DNA of 64,000 nt from Paraburkholderia kururiensis. GTDB lineage: Bacteria; Pseudomonadota; Gammaproteobacteria; Burkholderiales; Burkholderiaceae. The notes under the pieces are model-generated. The model was not told where the DNA came from and searched no databases. It saw only the letters and a program-made list of their open reading frames with translations. The position numbers were made by a program, and so were the translations under genes. The DNA is taken from contig NZ_CP139965.1 in assembly GCF_034424375.1 (NCBI RefSeq), positions 5,270,001-5,334,000 of the forward strand, read 5' to 3'. Each line of letters opens with the position of its first letter. The stretch's first letter is position 1. This document shows, in pieces, positions 1 to 8,431 of the stretch.

Positions 1-316
1 TGCGGCGTGTTGCGACAGCGCGTGATGCGCTGCATCGGAAGCTTTGTTTTGAACATTTCCCGTGGCCGTATCGTGCGCGCGGGCCTTGTTTTACGGGCTC
101 AAATGAGTGATGAGCCCGTGTGCCGCGCGCTTCTCACGGTGCAGCATTGTGCAATACGCGAAGTGTGAGCGACATAGAAAAAATGCAAGCAATTGCAAAA
201 GCGCGTGCATTGCACACGCGCGTATGAATGCGAGTCTCAGCGTGTCGTGAAGGTGCCGGCCGAGCGACGGCGCGCGGTTCGCAACGTACCGCGGCGCGCT
301 CGCGCCCTCGAACGCC
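1..316. other. intergenic, left edge of window
   Basis: No coding region is supported here. The only structure seen is the small hairpin at 195-221, listed separately. The stretch lies downstream of the leftward sigma-54 regulator, and the gene on its other side is outside the window. Confidence 0.5.
195..221 (-). terminator. candidate rho-independent terminator of the leftward sigma-54 activator
   Basis: Seven-base GC-only stem (GCGCGTG at 201-207 with CACGCGC at 215-221) and a 7-base loop. Read on the minus strand the stem is followed by TTTTGC. It lies about 95 bases beyond the stop of the regulator ending at 317. The stem is short and the U tract modest, so this is a moderate call. Confidence 0.5.
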
Positions 317-1399
317 TCAAGCTTCTTCTTCGCCCTCGCGTTCCTCGCTGCCGTATGCGCCCAGCCGGTTGTAGAGCGTCTTCAGACTGACGCCCAGGGC
401 GCGCGCCGCACGGCGTTTGTCGCCGCCGCAGTACTTGAGCGTGCCGAGGATGATCTGCTTCTGCGCATCGGCGAGCGGCGTACCGATCCACACGCTCATC
501 GCGTCGCCCTGCGTGACAGGCTTCTTCACCCTCGAAACGAGGTGCGGGTGCGGAATCTCCACCACCTTCTCGGCGAGGATGAATGCGCGATACACCGCGT
601 TCTTCAGTTCGCGCACGTTGCCCGGCCACGACCAGCTGCGTACCGTTTCGAGCGCCCGCTTGCTGAACACCTTCTGCGTGCCTTCGCGCTCGTTCAGTTC
701 ATTGAGGAAGTGCTGGGCGAGCAGTTCGCGATCGCCGTCGCGTTCGCGCAGGGGCGGTGCGCGCAGCGGAAATACGGCGAGCCGGTACATCAGGTCCTCG
801 CGCAGTCCGTTCTCTTTCACCGCCGTCACGGGGTCGCGATTGGTGGCCGCAATCACGCGCACGTCGCTATAACTCGCCTCGCTGCTGCCCACGCGATAGA
901 ACGTGCCGGTTTCCAGTGCGCGCAGCAGTTTGACCTGGCGCACCGGCGTCATTTCCGTCACCTCGTCGAGAAACAGCGTGCCGCCGTTCGCGTGTTCGAA
1001 GTACCCCACGCGGCCCTGGATGGCGCCCGTGAAGCTGCCTTTTTCGTGGCCGAACAGTTCGGCTTCGATCAGCTCGTCGGGAATCGCACCGCAGTTCACG
1101 GCGATGAAGGGCGCTTCCTTGCGCGTGCTCTGCTCGTGAATCGTGCGCGCGATCAGCTCCTTGCCCGTGCCCGATTCGCCGATGATGAGCGCCGTCGCAT
1201 CGGTGCTCGCCACGCGTTCGATCTGCTCGTACAACTCCTGCATTGCCGGCGACGAGCCGTACAGCAATCCGTACGACTGTAGCGCTCCAGCGCGTGGGTT
1301 CGCCGACCCGGCCGCTGCGCGGTCGGAGGTGGGCGCTTCCAGCTCGATTGACGCCATGGTGAAGGTGTTCCGCATAAAAGGGTTCTTGCCGCAACGCAT
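317..1399 (-). CDS. sigma-54-dependent transcriptional activator without receiver domain
   Basis: AAA+ bacterial enhancer-binding protein that would remodel RNA polymerase-sigma-54 at -24/-12 promoters. With the chosen start (360 aa): Walker A GESGTGKE at about residues 74-81, sigma-54 contact loop written GSFTGA (121-126) instead of the common GAFTGA, Walker B GGTLFLDE at about 139-146, arginine-rich PPLRERD sensor region, WPGNVRELKNAV, and a C-terminal Fis-type helix-turn-helix (KRRAARALGVSLKTLYNRL). The N-terminus is only about 45 residues with no receiver, PAS or GAF domain, so activity may be set by amount or by a partner, as in PspF. The start was chosen for AGGAAG 11 bases upstream; ATGs at 1375 and 1357 are alternatives. 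It is clearly paralogous to the regulator at 2859. Confidence 0.85.
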   Translation of the reverse strand: MRCGKNPFMRNTFTMASIELEAPTSDRAAAGSANPRAGALQSYGLLYGSSPAMQELYEQIERVASTDATALIIGESGTGKELIARTIHEQSTRKEAPFIAVNCGAIPDELIEAELFGHEKGSFTGAIQGRVGYFEHANGGTLFLDEVTEMTPVRQVKLLRALETGTFYRVGSSEASYSDVRVIAATNRDPVTAVKENGLREDLMYRLAVFPLRAPPLRERDGDRELLAQHFLNELNEREGTQKVFSKRALETVRSWSWPGNVRELKNAVYRAFILAEKVVEIPHPHLVSRVKKPVTQGDAMSVWIGTPLADAQKQIILGTLKYCGGDKRRAARALGVSLKTLYNRLGAYGSEEREGEEEA

Positions 1400-1804
1400 C
1401 GTCGCTGTCACTTCCTGGTTGCGTCTGCGCGGCATTCGCTGGCGCGGCGGCGGGCCGGGATCGTTCCTTGCCTCTTCGACATGGCCGGCTTGCCGCGCGA
1501 ATCTCGTCAACATTTAACCACTGGCCAGGCGCGCGCCGCAACGTACCGTTTTCCGCGGGCGTGAACGAGGGCTTTAGTTGTAGCGCAGTGCGGCAACATT
1601 GACTGCCGGCGTTTTGCGTCCAGGCAAGGTTTGCCGTTTTGGCGCACCGTGCCCATGCGGTGGCGCTCTCATGTGGAACTCGTCACGCGCAAAACGATCG
1701 ACAGACAAGTACCGGACACGTTCACCGGCACACGCAGCGGTTGCAGGTCCTGCTGCAACGCGACTACTGAAACAACGACTGAAACCGAACGAAGGAGGAG
1801 CCCG
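1400..1804. other. divergent intergenic region, no gene seen
   Basis: Separates the leftward sigma-54 activator from the rightward DUF883 gene. In-frame extensions of both genes run into it but lack ribosome-binding sites. I found no convincing -24/-12 element by eye. Promoters for both genes presumably lie here. Confidence 0.4.
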
Positions 1805-2146
1805 ATGTCCACCACGATGTCTCCGTCGATGTCCCCGACCACCGAGCAACTCGCTCTCGGCCGGCAGAAGATTGCCGACGACCTTCGCGTTTTGCTGACC
1901 GATTCCGAAGAGATGCTGCGGCTCACTGCCTCGCTCACGGGCGAGGGTGTGGAGGCGCTGCGCGAACGTCTGCGCATGCACGTCGAGTCCCTGCAGGGCA
2001 CGCTTGCCACGACGCAGTCCACGGCACAGCGGCAGTATCGCGCGGCCACGGTGCGTACCGAACGCTACGTGCGCGGCAATCCGTGGCAGTCGCTCGCCAT
2101 GGCGGCCGGCGCCGGCTTTTTGCTGGGCGTGCTCGTGGCGAGCTGA
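1805..2146 (+). CDS. DUF883 (ElaB/YqjD-like) membrane-anchored protein
   Basis: A 113-aa protein of the ElaB/YqjD/DUF883 type. It has a Ser/Thr/Met-rich start, a long amphipathic helical middle (LALGRQKIADDLRVLLTDSEE to about residue 85), then the conserved RGNPWQSLAMAAGAGFLLG tail, where a glycine-zipper-like helix anchors it in the inner membrane. E. coli relatives are RpoS-controlled and associate with ribosomes in stationary phase; that role is inferred here. The start is fixed by the strong GAAGGAGGAG just before ATG 1805; the longer in-frame extension has no such site. It precedes another small membrane protein gene at 2240. Confidence 0.88.
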   Translation: MSTTMSPSMSPTTEQLALGRQKIADDLRVLLTDSEEMLRLTASLTGEGVEALRERLRMHVESLQGTLATTQSTAQRQYRAATVRTERYVRGNPWQSLAMAAGAGFLLGVLVAS

Positions 2147-2239
2147 GGCGCGTCGGCAAAGGGAAGGCCCGTTGCGTGACGCTGGTAGCGGCATGCATGC
2201 AGGCGGGCTCATCCGATACAGCAGAAGAAGGAGCAAGAG

Positions 2240-2515
2240 ATGGCTAGACCCATGGCTCGACAGAAAATCGGCATATTCGGCGCCCTGGTTGCCGTGGGCG
2301 GCGTACTGGCGTGGCGCTGGGCGCAGAAGCATCGCGCCTCGCAGGCGTGGCTCAATCGCGATCTGAGCCGCTGGGAGGAAGAGGGCGGCACGGTCGTCAA
2401 TACGACTGACGCAACCCAGCAGGCGCCGGCCCATTCGATGGCGGCACAGCGCGCGATGGCAAACGGCGAAGACCACTCCGCGCGCAGGGACGCCTGGCCG
2501 TTTCCGCGCGGCTGA
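2240..2515 (+). CDS. small membrane protein, unknown function
   Basis: A 91-aa protein with a good GAAGGAG site 7 bases before ATG. One hydrophobic segment (IGIFGALVAVGGVLAWRWA, about residues 10-28) is followed by a basic stretch and a hydrophilic tail rich in Ala, Gln and Asp. No family is recognised. It lies 93 bases after the DUF883 gene on the same strand and probably belongs to the same transcript, suggesting an envelope or stress context. Confidence 0.7.
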   Translation: MARPMARQKIGIFGALVAVGGVLAWRWAQKHRASQAWLNRDLSRWEEEGGTVVNTTDATQQAPAHSMAAQRAMANGEDHSARRDAWPFPRG

Positions 2516-2604
2516 GCAGGCGCTGGGGCACCGCTCGAGTCGCTCGGTACGTGAAGGCCGTTACGGCCCCATCGATATCGTCTTACAATGTTTGGATTCG
2601 CGTG

Positions 2605-2640
2605 GCTGCATGTTGGCGTGCACACCGTTGTGCATGCAGC
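2605..2640. promoter_or_regulatory. nested inverted repeats upstream of the response-regulator gene
   Basis: In the 343-base gene-free stretch 2516-2858, GCTGCATG (2605-2612) is mirrored by CATGCAGC (2633-2640). Inside lies a second dyad, TGCACA (2619-2624) with TGTGCA (2629-2634). No T run follows, so it does not look like an intrinsic terminator. It could be an operator or a cruciform-forming site about 220 bases before the regulator at 2859. The remainder of the stretch shows nothing else I can name. Confidence 0.4.
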
Positions 2641-2858
2641 TTTCGCGAATTCATTGCTGAAGCTATGCGCCGAACGGGGCGCATTTTCGCGAAACGCGAC
2701 GCCCCGAAACCGCCGCGCGGCCGCGCTGCCGCGCGTTTCAAGAGCCGAAGGCGGCAACGCTTCAGTTGGGCGTGGGAGCATCCGCAGATTGGCCGGATGG
2801 CAGTTCCCGCGCCGCCGCCGCATCCCGGTTCGCTCATGTTCAACCCTGACGAGAAGCG

Positions 2859-4262
2859 ATGTCACACGTACTGATTGTCGACGACGATTCCGATACCCGC
2901 GAGGCGCTGGCCGCCATCATCGCGCAAGACGGTCTGACGACCGCGCTGGCCGGCGACCTGCGCGAGGCCCGCATCCAGCTCGTGCGCCAGACCCCGGACG
3001 TGGTGTTCACCGACCTCAAGCTGCCCGACGGCAGCGGCGTCGATCTGTTCGAAGACCTCGATCCCACGTCGGGCGTCGAAGTCATCGTCATTACCGGCCA
3101 TGCCACGGTGGAGTCGGCCGTGAACGCGCTGAAGATGGGTGCGACCGACTATCTGGTCAAGCCCATCAACATGCAGCGCGTGAAGGCGATTCTGAGCCGC
3201 CTGCCGCGACCCGGCGACCTCAAGGCCGAGATCGGCACGCTGCGCGGCGAGCTGCGCCGCATGGGACGCTTCGGACTGATGCTCGGCAGCTCGCCGGCCA
3301 TGCAGGAGGTCTACGACCAGATCGGCCGCGTGGCGCCCACGGCGGCATCGGTGATGCTCGTAGGCGAGTCCGGCACCGGCAAGGAAGTGGCCGCGCAGAC
3401 CGTGCACCAGCTGAGCCTGCGCCGCAAGCATGCGTTCCTCGCCGTGAATTGCGGCGCCATTTCGCCGAACCTCATCGAGTCCGAGATGTTCGGCCACGAG
3501 CGCGGCTCGTTCACGGGCGCGGACCGTCAACACAAGGGCTATTTCGAGCGCGCCAACGGCGGCACGCTGTTCCTCGACGAGATCACCGAGATGCCCGTGG
3601 AGCTTCAGGTGAAGCTCTTGCGCGTGCTCGAGACAGGCATGTTCATGCGCGTCGGCACGACGAAGGAAATCGAGACCGACGTGCGCCTGATCGCGGCCAC
3701 CAACCGCGACCCCGAGCAGGCCGTCGTGGAGGGCAAGCTGCGGCTCGACCTCTATCACCGGCTCAACGTGTTTCCGATCAGCCTGCCGCCGCTGCGCGAG
3801 CGCGGCAAAGACGTCGAGTTGCTGGCGCAGGCGTTTCTCGAAGAACTCAACGAGCGGTACGGCACGCGCAAGCACTTCCCGCCCGCGGTGAAGGACATGC
3901 TGCTGTCGTACCCGTGGCCCGGCAACGTGCGCGAACTGAAGAACTACGTGCAGCGCGCGCACATCATGTCGAGCGCGGATTCGGACGCCACCGCCGTCGT
4001 GCCGTTGCAGATCTCCATTGCGAAGCCCTCGGCGGGTACCGCGATCACCATTCCGTTCGGCACGTCGCTCGCCGAAGCGGACCGGCAACTGATTCTCGCC
4101 ACGCTCGAGCAATGCGGTGGCGTGAAGACGCGCGCGGCCGAAATTCTCGGCATTAGCCTGAAGACGCTCTATAACCGGCTCGTGGAGTACGGCAACGACG
4201 CGAAGCTCGCAGAAGGCGAAGCCAGCGACGAATCGCAGGCGGTGGGGCGCGCGAACGTGTGA
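2859..4262 (+). CDS. NtrC-family sigma-54 response regulator
   Basis: A 467-aa protein with the full NtrC layout. The receiver domain (1-115) has acidic pocket D8-D9-D10, phospho-acceptor D52, T79 and K101. The AAA+ domain (about 140-370) has Walker A GESGTGKE at 169-176, GSFTGA at 216-221 (not the commoner GAFTGA) and Walker B TLFLDE near 236-241. A Fis-type helix-turn-helix ends the protein (KTRAAEILGISLKTLYNRL). No histidine kinase gene is adjacent, so the partner is elsewhere. The AAA+ region is a close paralogue of the one encoded at 317-1399. ATG follows GACGAGAAGCG. Confidence 0.92.
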   Translation: MSHVLIVDDDSDTREALAAIIAQDGLTTALAGDLREARIQLVRQTPDVVFTDLKLPDGSGVDLFEDLDPTSGVEVIVITGHATVESAVNALKMGATDYLVKPINMQRVKAILSRLPRPGDLKAEIGTLRGELRRMGRFGLMLGSSPAMQEVYDQIGRVAPTAASVMLVGESGTGKEVAAQTVHQLSLRRKHAFLAVNCGAISPNLIESEMFGHERGSFTGADRQHKGYFERANGGTLFLDEITEMPVELQVKLLRVLETGMFMRVGTTKEIETDVRLIAATNRDPEQAVVEGKLRLDLYHRLNVFPISLPPLRERGKDVELLAQAFLEELNERYGTRKHFPPAVKDMLLSYPWPGNVRELKNYVQRAHIMSSADSDATAVVPLQISIAKPSAGTAITIPFGTSLAEADRQLILATLEQCGGVKTRAAEILGISLKTLYNRLVEYGNDAKLAEGEASDESQAVGRANV

Positions 4263-4389
4263 GCGTTGCGCCCGGCATGCTGCACGAGCGTGCCGGGCAA
4301 CGCACTGGGGCACGCGTCGTGCACCGCGCAGTTCGTTGCGCAGTTCACCGCGCACTTCATCGACAAACGACACGACGAAGGAGCCCGAC

Positions 4390-4656
4390 ATGCTGCGTCA
4401 CCTGCCATCGCTTCCCATGCAGCCCTCGGCGGCCTGGGTCGTATTGCCCGCGATACCCGTACGTGCCCATACCCCGCAGCCCGAGGACCCGCCCGAGCCC
4501 GGCGAACCTACGCCGATGCCGCCCGAACCTTCGCACGAGCCGGACGAACCCGAGGCACCGCCGATTGGCGATCCGCCCGCGCAGCCGGGCGAGGTACCGC
4601 ACGCCGTGCCGAAAGCGCCGGGCCACGGGCACCGCGGCGAACTTCGCGGCTTGTAA
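4390..4656 (+). CDS. small proline/glutamate-rich protein, unknown function
   Basis: An 88-aa protein preceded by GAAGGAG. After a short, mildly hydrophobic start (AAWVVLPAIPV, residues 12-22), the rest is dominated by Pro-Glu repeats such as PEPGEP and PEPSHEPDEPE, predicted disordered and acidic. The first segment is too weak for a confident signal peptide. Composition and the clear Shine-Dalgarno site support it as a real gene. It probably follows the response regulator, 127 bases upstream, as a separate unit. I recognise no family. Confidence 0.6.
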   Translation: MLRHLPSLPMQPSAAWVVLPAIPVRAHTPQPEDPPEPGEPTPMPPEPSHEPDEPEAPPIGDPPAQPGEVPHAVPKAPGHGHRGELRGL

Positions 4657-4764
4657 ATGCTGGTATGACCCCACCCGCCACCGGATGCGAATTGATGTAC
4701 TTGTTACAAGGCAGCCCAACTTTTTTACCGGCAATCCGGTTCGCCGGACCTAGACTGAAAAGAT

Positions 4765-4782
4765 GTCACCCGCGTGGGTGAC
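4765..4782 (+). promoter_or_regulatory. hairpin in the leader of the small gene at 4807
   Basis: GTCACCC (4765-4771) and GGGTGAC (4776-4782) form a 7-bp hairpin with a 4-base loop, ending about 10 bases before the TGGAGG ribosome-binding site of the next gene. It could influence mRNA stability or translation, or be an operator. Confidence 0.35.
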
Positions 4783-4806
4783 CGCTTCCACCTGGAGGCT
4801 TCGATC

Positions 4807-5034
4807 ATGAGACACCCTGCATTGCGGCGTTCTGCACGTCACTCGGGCAAGCGCAACGCGCGCGACGGCGCACCCCAAGGTGTACTGGGCGGTCCGCCGC
4901 CGGACTTGAGCGACCCGGCGGCGCAAAACCGCCCCGCGCCCGGCATCCCGGCAGACGGCGAGCACAACCAGGGCGGCGCGCGTGCCGAAGGTCTCGACTA
5001 CCAACGGGATCTGGGTTCAGAGCAGGACGCCTAA
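4807..5034 (+). CDS. small hydrophilic disordered protein
   Basis: A 75-aa protein with no hydrophobic segment, rich in Gly, Pro, Arg and Asp, with a basic first third and an acidic end (LDYQRDLGSEQDA). ATG 4807 follows TGGAGG at good spacing. Small proteins of this kind are common beside stress genes in Burkholderia, but I cannot assign a family. The next gene on the strand is otsA, 185 bases on. Confidence 0.6.
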   Translation: MRHPALRRSARHSGKRNARDGAPQGVLGGPPPDLSDPAAQNRPAPGIPADGEHNQGGARAEGLDYQRDLGSEQDA

Positions 5035-5219
5035 GCAATATTCGCGTTTCAGTCGTATCAGCGGAAAGTTTATTGCTACCTCGCGGCGCGAGGTGGCACA
5101 GATTCGCTCGGGCGTGCCCGCGCCTTGCGGTTTTATTTTTCTTTCTCGGGCAAGGCGGCACGCGAATTGCGTGTGTTCGGCGGGCATCCCGCATGCAACG
5201 AGAAAGGAGGTACTGCTGC

Positions 5220-6656
5220 ATGGGCAGACTAATCGTGGTATCGAATCGTGTCGCGCCGACCCAGGAGGGGCGACCTTCCGCCGGCGGTCTCGCTATCGGC
5301 GTGCTGGACGCGCTCAAGGAAACGGGCGGTGTCTGGTTCGGCTGGAGCGGCGAGATCGTCGGCGAACCATCAGAGCCGGTAATCGAGCAGCAGGGCAACG
5401 TCACGTACGCGACCGTGGGTCTCACGCGGCGCGATTATGACCAGTATTACCGCGGCTTTTCCAACACTACGCTGTGGCCGACGTTCCACTACCGGAACGA
5501 CCTCTCGCACTTCGAGCGCGAAGACTATGCGGGGTATCTGCGCGTCAACGAAACACTCGCGCGACGCCTCGTCACGATGATCCGCCCGGACGACATCATC
5601 TGGGTGCACGACTATCACCTGCTGCCGTTCGCTCGCTGCCTGCGCAATCTGGGCGTGACGAACCCCATCGGTTTCTTCCTGCACATTCCGTTTCCCGTGC
5701 CCGAGGTGCTGCGCACCGTGCCGCCGCACCAGGAACTGGTGCACTTCATGTGCGACTACGACGTGGTCGGCTTCCAGACCGAAGCGGATCGCCAGTCGTT
5801 CATCGACTTCATTGAGCGCGGGCATCACGGCTCGGCGAGCGAGGACGGCATGCTGCATGCCTACGACCGTCTGCTGAAGGTGGCCGCGTACCCCATCGGC
5901 ATCTATCCGGATGCGATCGCCAAGGCCGCCACGCAGTACACCGACCGCAAGGCCGTGCGCAGCCTGCGCGACGGCTTGCGCGGCCGCAAGCTGATCATGA
6001 GCGTGGACCGGCTCGACTACTCGAAGGGCCTCGTGGAACGCTTCCAGGCCTTCGAGCGGCTGCTGCAGAATGGGCCGGGCTGGCACGGGCGCGTCTCGCT
6101 CGTGCAGATCGCGCCGCCTACCCGCTCGGACGTGCAGACCTACCAGCGCATTCGGCAGAACCTGGAAGGCGAGGCGGGGCGTATCAACGGACGTTTCGCC
6201 CAACTCGACTGGACGCCGATCCAGTACCTGAACCGCAAGTACGAACGCAATCTGTTGATGGCGCTTTTCCGCACCTCGCAGGTGGGTTACGTGACGCCGC
6301 TGCGCGACGGCATGAATCTCGTCGCGAAGGAGTATGTGGCGTCGCAGGATCCTTCGGACCCGGGCGTCCTCGTGCTCTCGCAGTTCGCGGGCGCAGCCGA
6401 GCAGATGCCGGGCGCGCTCGTGGTGAATCCGTTCGATCTCTCGCAGATGGCCGAGGCGCTGGAGCGCGCGCTCTCGATGCCGCTCGCCGAGCGTCAGGCG
6501 CGGCACGCCGACATGATGACCTCGCTGCGCGAGAACAACCTCTCGGTGTGGCGCGACACGTTCCTCGCGGATCTGCGCAACGTCGCGACGGCGGCATCGG
6601 TGACGGCGAAGGCCGTCAAGCAACCGATCAAACTCGCGCACGCAAAGGCGGCTTAG
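5220..6656 (+). CDS. otsA: trehalose-6-phosphate synthase OtsA (GT20)
   Basis: Makes trehalose 6-phosphate from UDP-glucose and glucose 6-phosphate in the cytoplasm, the first step of osmo- and stress-protectant trehalose synthesis. The 478-aa protein matches E. coli OtsA (474 aa) along its whole length: MGRLIVVSNRVAP start, GGLA near 22-25, WFGWSGE, IIWVHDYHLLPFA, GFFLHIPFP, SVDRLDYSKGL, and the nucleotide-sugar site PLRDGMNLVAKEYVA. The start is set by AGAAAGGAGG before ATG 5220. No otsB phosphatase lies beside it, so the phosphatase must be elsewhere. A GH15 hydrolase at 52921 may also act in alpha-glucoside metabolism. Confidence 0.96.
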   Translation: MGRLIVVSNRVAPTQEGRPSAGGLAIGVLDALKETGGVWFGWSGEIVGEPSEPVIEQQGNVTYATVGLTRRDYDQYYRGFSNTTLWPTFHYRNDLSHFEREDYAGYLRVNETLARRLVTMIRPDDIIWVHDYHLLPFARCLRNLGVTNPIGFFLHIPFPVPEVLRTVPPHQELVHFMCDYDVVGFQTEADRQSFIDFIERGHHGSASEDGMLHAYDRLLKVAAYPIGIYPDAIAKAATQYTDRKAVRSLRDGLRGRKLIMSVDRLDYSKGLVERFQAFERLLQNGPGWHGRVSLVQIAPPTRSDVQTYQRIRQNLEGEAGRINGRFAQLDWTPIQYLNRKYERNLLMALFRTSQVGYVTPLRDGMNLVAKEYVASQDPSDPGVLVLSQFAGAAEQMPGALVVNPFDLSQMAEALERALSMPLAERQARHADMMTSLRENNLSVWRDTFLADLRNVATAASVTAKAVKQPIKLAHAKAA

Positions 6657-6719
6657 TGGCGCGTGGTGGTTACCCGATGGCCGCCGCGTAAGCGCTACGC
6701 AGCAGCCTCACAAGCTACG

Positions 6720-6772
6720 AACGACGGGCGCGGCGGAAGGCACAAGATCCTTCCGCCGCGCCCGTCGTTTTT
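6720..6772 (+). terminator. strong intrinsic terminator after otsA
   Basis: Arms 6721-6740 and 6749-6768 are perfect complements (20 bp, 21 with the flanking A-T pair) around an 8-base loop, followed by a T run. It ends the otsA transcript about 65 bases after its stop and separates it from the convergent MFS gene. Confidence 0.92.
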
Positions 6773-6841
6773 CTCTTCTTCCTTCTTTTGCGGGGACGCG
6801 CGCCACGCGTGCAGTCGCAACGACCTGGTCCAGCGTACGCG

Positions 6842-8347
6842 TCAAGCCGCCGCGCTGTTCGCCGGCTGTCTCAGCCGCAGCAGGCTCACCGCAGCGGCAA
6901 GCATCGAAAAGCCCGCCGCCAGATATAGCGCGATGACGGGCCCCTGATGCGGCGACACGCCGAAAATCAGCGCGACCAGCGCGGCACCCAGCGTCTGGCC
7001 CGTGAGCCGCGCGGTGCCCAGCATGCCGCTCGCACCGCCGCTGCGTTCGCGAGGCGCGGAAGCGAGCATCTGGCGGTTGTTCGGCGACTGGAACATGCCG
7101 AAGCCCGCGCCGCACAGTGCCATGCGCCACGCGATATCGACGGCTGAAGGATGAGCGCCGAGCGTGGCGAGCAGCAGCAGGCCCACCGTCAGCGCGGCGA
7201 GCCCGATGCCGCCGAGGATGCCCGCCGGGTAGCGGTCCGAGAGGATGCCGGCGAGCGGCGCGGCGCCCACGATCACGAGCGGCCATGGCGTCATGAGAAA
7301 ACCGGTCTCGACCTGCGAGAGCCCGAAGGTTTCCTGCATCAGGAACGGCAGCGAAACGAAGGCGAGCATCTGCGCACAGAACGAGCAGACGGAGGTGCCC
7401 ACCGAAAGTCCGAACGCGGGAATGCGCAGCAGGTCGACGGGCAAGAGCGGCGCGGGGCGCGTCAATTGGCGACGCACGAAGAACCAGCCGGTCACGGCGG
7501 CCACGACGAACTGCGCGGACACCCAGACGCCCGACTCTCCGTGGCCGAGACCGTCGACTGCGAAGATCAGGAATCCGAACACGATCGCGTTCATCACGGC
7601 GCTCACGTAGTCGTAGGGCGCGCGGTGCTTCACGTTGACGGGCAGCGCGCGCATACCCAACGCGAAGGCCGCAATGCCGATCGGCACGTTGATGGCGAAG
7701 AGCCACGGCCACGGCGCGACCGAAAGCACCGCGGATGCCACGGTCGGCCCCACGGCCGACGAAATGGCCACCACCATCGCGTTGATCGACACGCCGCGTC
7801 CGAGCAGCCCCGGCGGATAGATCATGCGCACGAGCGCCGTGTTGACGCTCATGATGCCGGCCGCGCCGAACCCCTGGATCACGCGCGTCATGGCAAGCAC
7901 CGGCAGCGAGCCCGACATCGCACAGCCCAAAGACGCCGCCGTGAAAAGCGCGAGACCCGCGAGATACACGCGCCGGTAGCCGATGCGATCACCCAGCGAG
8001 GCGAGCGGCAGCAGCGAAATCGTCACGGCGAGCTGATACGCGTTGACGACCCAGATGGACGACGCGGCGCTCGCGTGCAGGTTGCGCGCGATGGTGGGCA
8101 GCGCCACGTTGGCGATCGCGCTGTCGAGCACGGCGAGCGTAATGCCGAGCGCCACGACGACGATAGCCGCGTAGCGCTGCGGCAATGGCAATCCCGGCTC
8201 GGGATCGTTGCCGCGTGGCGGCGGCTGTCCGGCGTCGGCAGGGCGGCTGGCACGCGCCTCGCCGGATGCGGCGAGCGTGTCGTCGGACACAGCGGCAGCG
8301 CCGAGGGTTTCGGATGAGGGTGCGGATGAAAGGAATGAGGTGCGCAT
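6842..8347 (-). CDS. MFS exporter, DHA2 (EmrB/QacA) type
   Basis: A 501-aa protein with a disordered 50-residue cytoplasmic start and 14 hydrophobic helices, as in the DHA2 drug:H+ antiporters. Typical motifs: LDSAIANVALPTIARNL in helix 1, GDRIGYRRVYL (motif A) between helices 2 and 3, and the helix-4 stretch TRVIQGFGAAGIMS. It is expected to export drugs or other small molecules across the inner membrane; the substrate cannot be read from the sequence. ATG 8347 was preferred to the upstream GTG at 8386, but neither has a strong ribosome-binding site. The next gene on this strand, a PEBP-like protein, lies 84 bases upstream. Confidence 0.88.
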   Translation of the reverse strand: MRTSFLSSAPSSETLGAAAVSDDTLAASGEARASRPADAGQPPPRGNDPEPGLPLPQRYAAIVVVALGITLAVLDSAIANVALPTIARNLHASAASSIWVVNAYQLAVTISLLPLASLGDRIGYRRVYLAGLALFTAASLGCAMSGSLPVLAMTRVIQGFGAAGIMSVNTALVRMIYPPGLLGRGVSINAMVVAISSAVGPTVASAVLSVAPWPWLFAINVPIGIAAFALGMRALPVNVKHRAPYDYVSAVMNAIVFGFLIFAVDGLGHGESGVWVSAQFVVAAVTGWFFVRRQLTRPAPLLPVDLLRIPAFGLSVGTSVCSFCAQMLAFVSLPFLMQETFGLSQVETGFLMTPWPLVIVGAAPLAGILSDRYPAGILGGIGLAALTVGLLLLATLGAHPSAVDIAWRMALCGAGFGMFQSPNNRQMLASAPRERSGGASGMLGTARLTGQTLGAALVALIFGVSPHQGPVIALYLAAGFSMLAAAVSLLRLRQPANSAAA

Positions 8348-8431
8348 CGGTGGTATCGAAGCGGCGCGGCGGCTGGGTGCCGCCACGCCATCCTGCGCTG
8401 CGGTCCATCAGAACGGCAGCGCCGTTGCGGG

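Noticed and set aside
2596..2620. Sigma-54 (-24/-12) promoter before the response regulator
   Set aside because: A GG-N10-GC spacing occurs at TGGCTGCATGTTGGC, but the flanking bases fit the consensus poorly, so I do not list it as a promoter.
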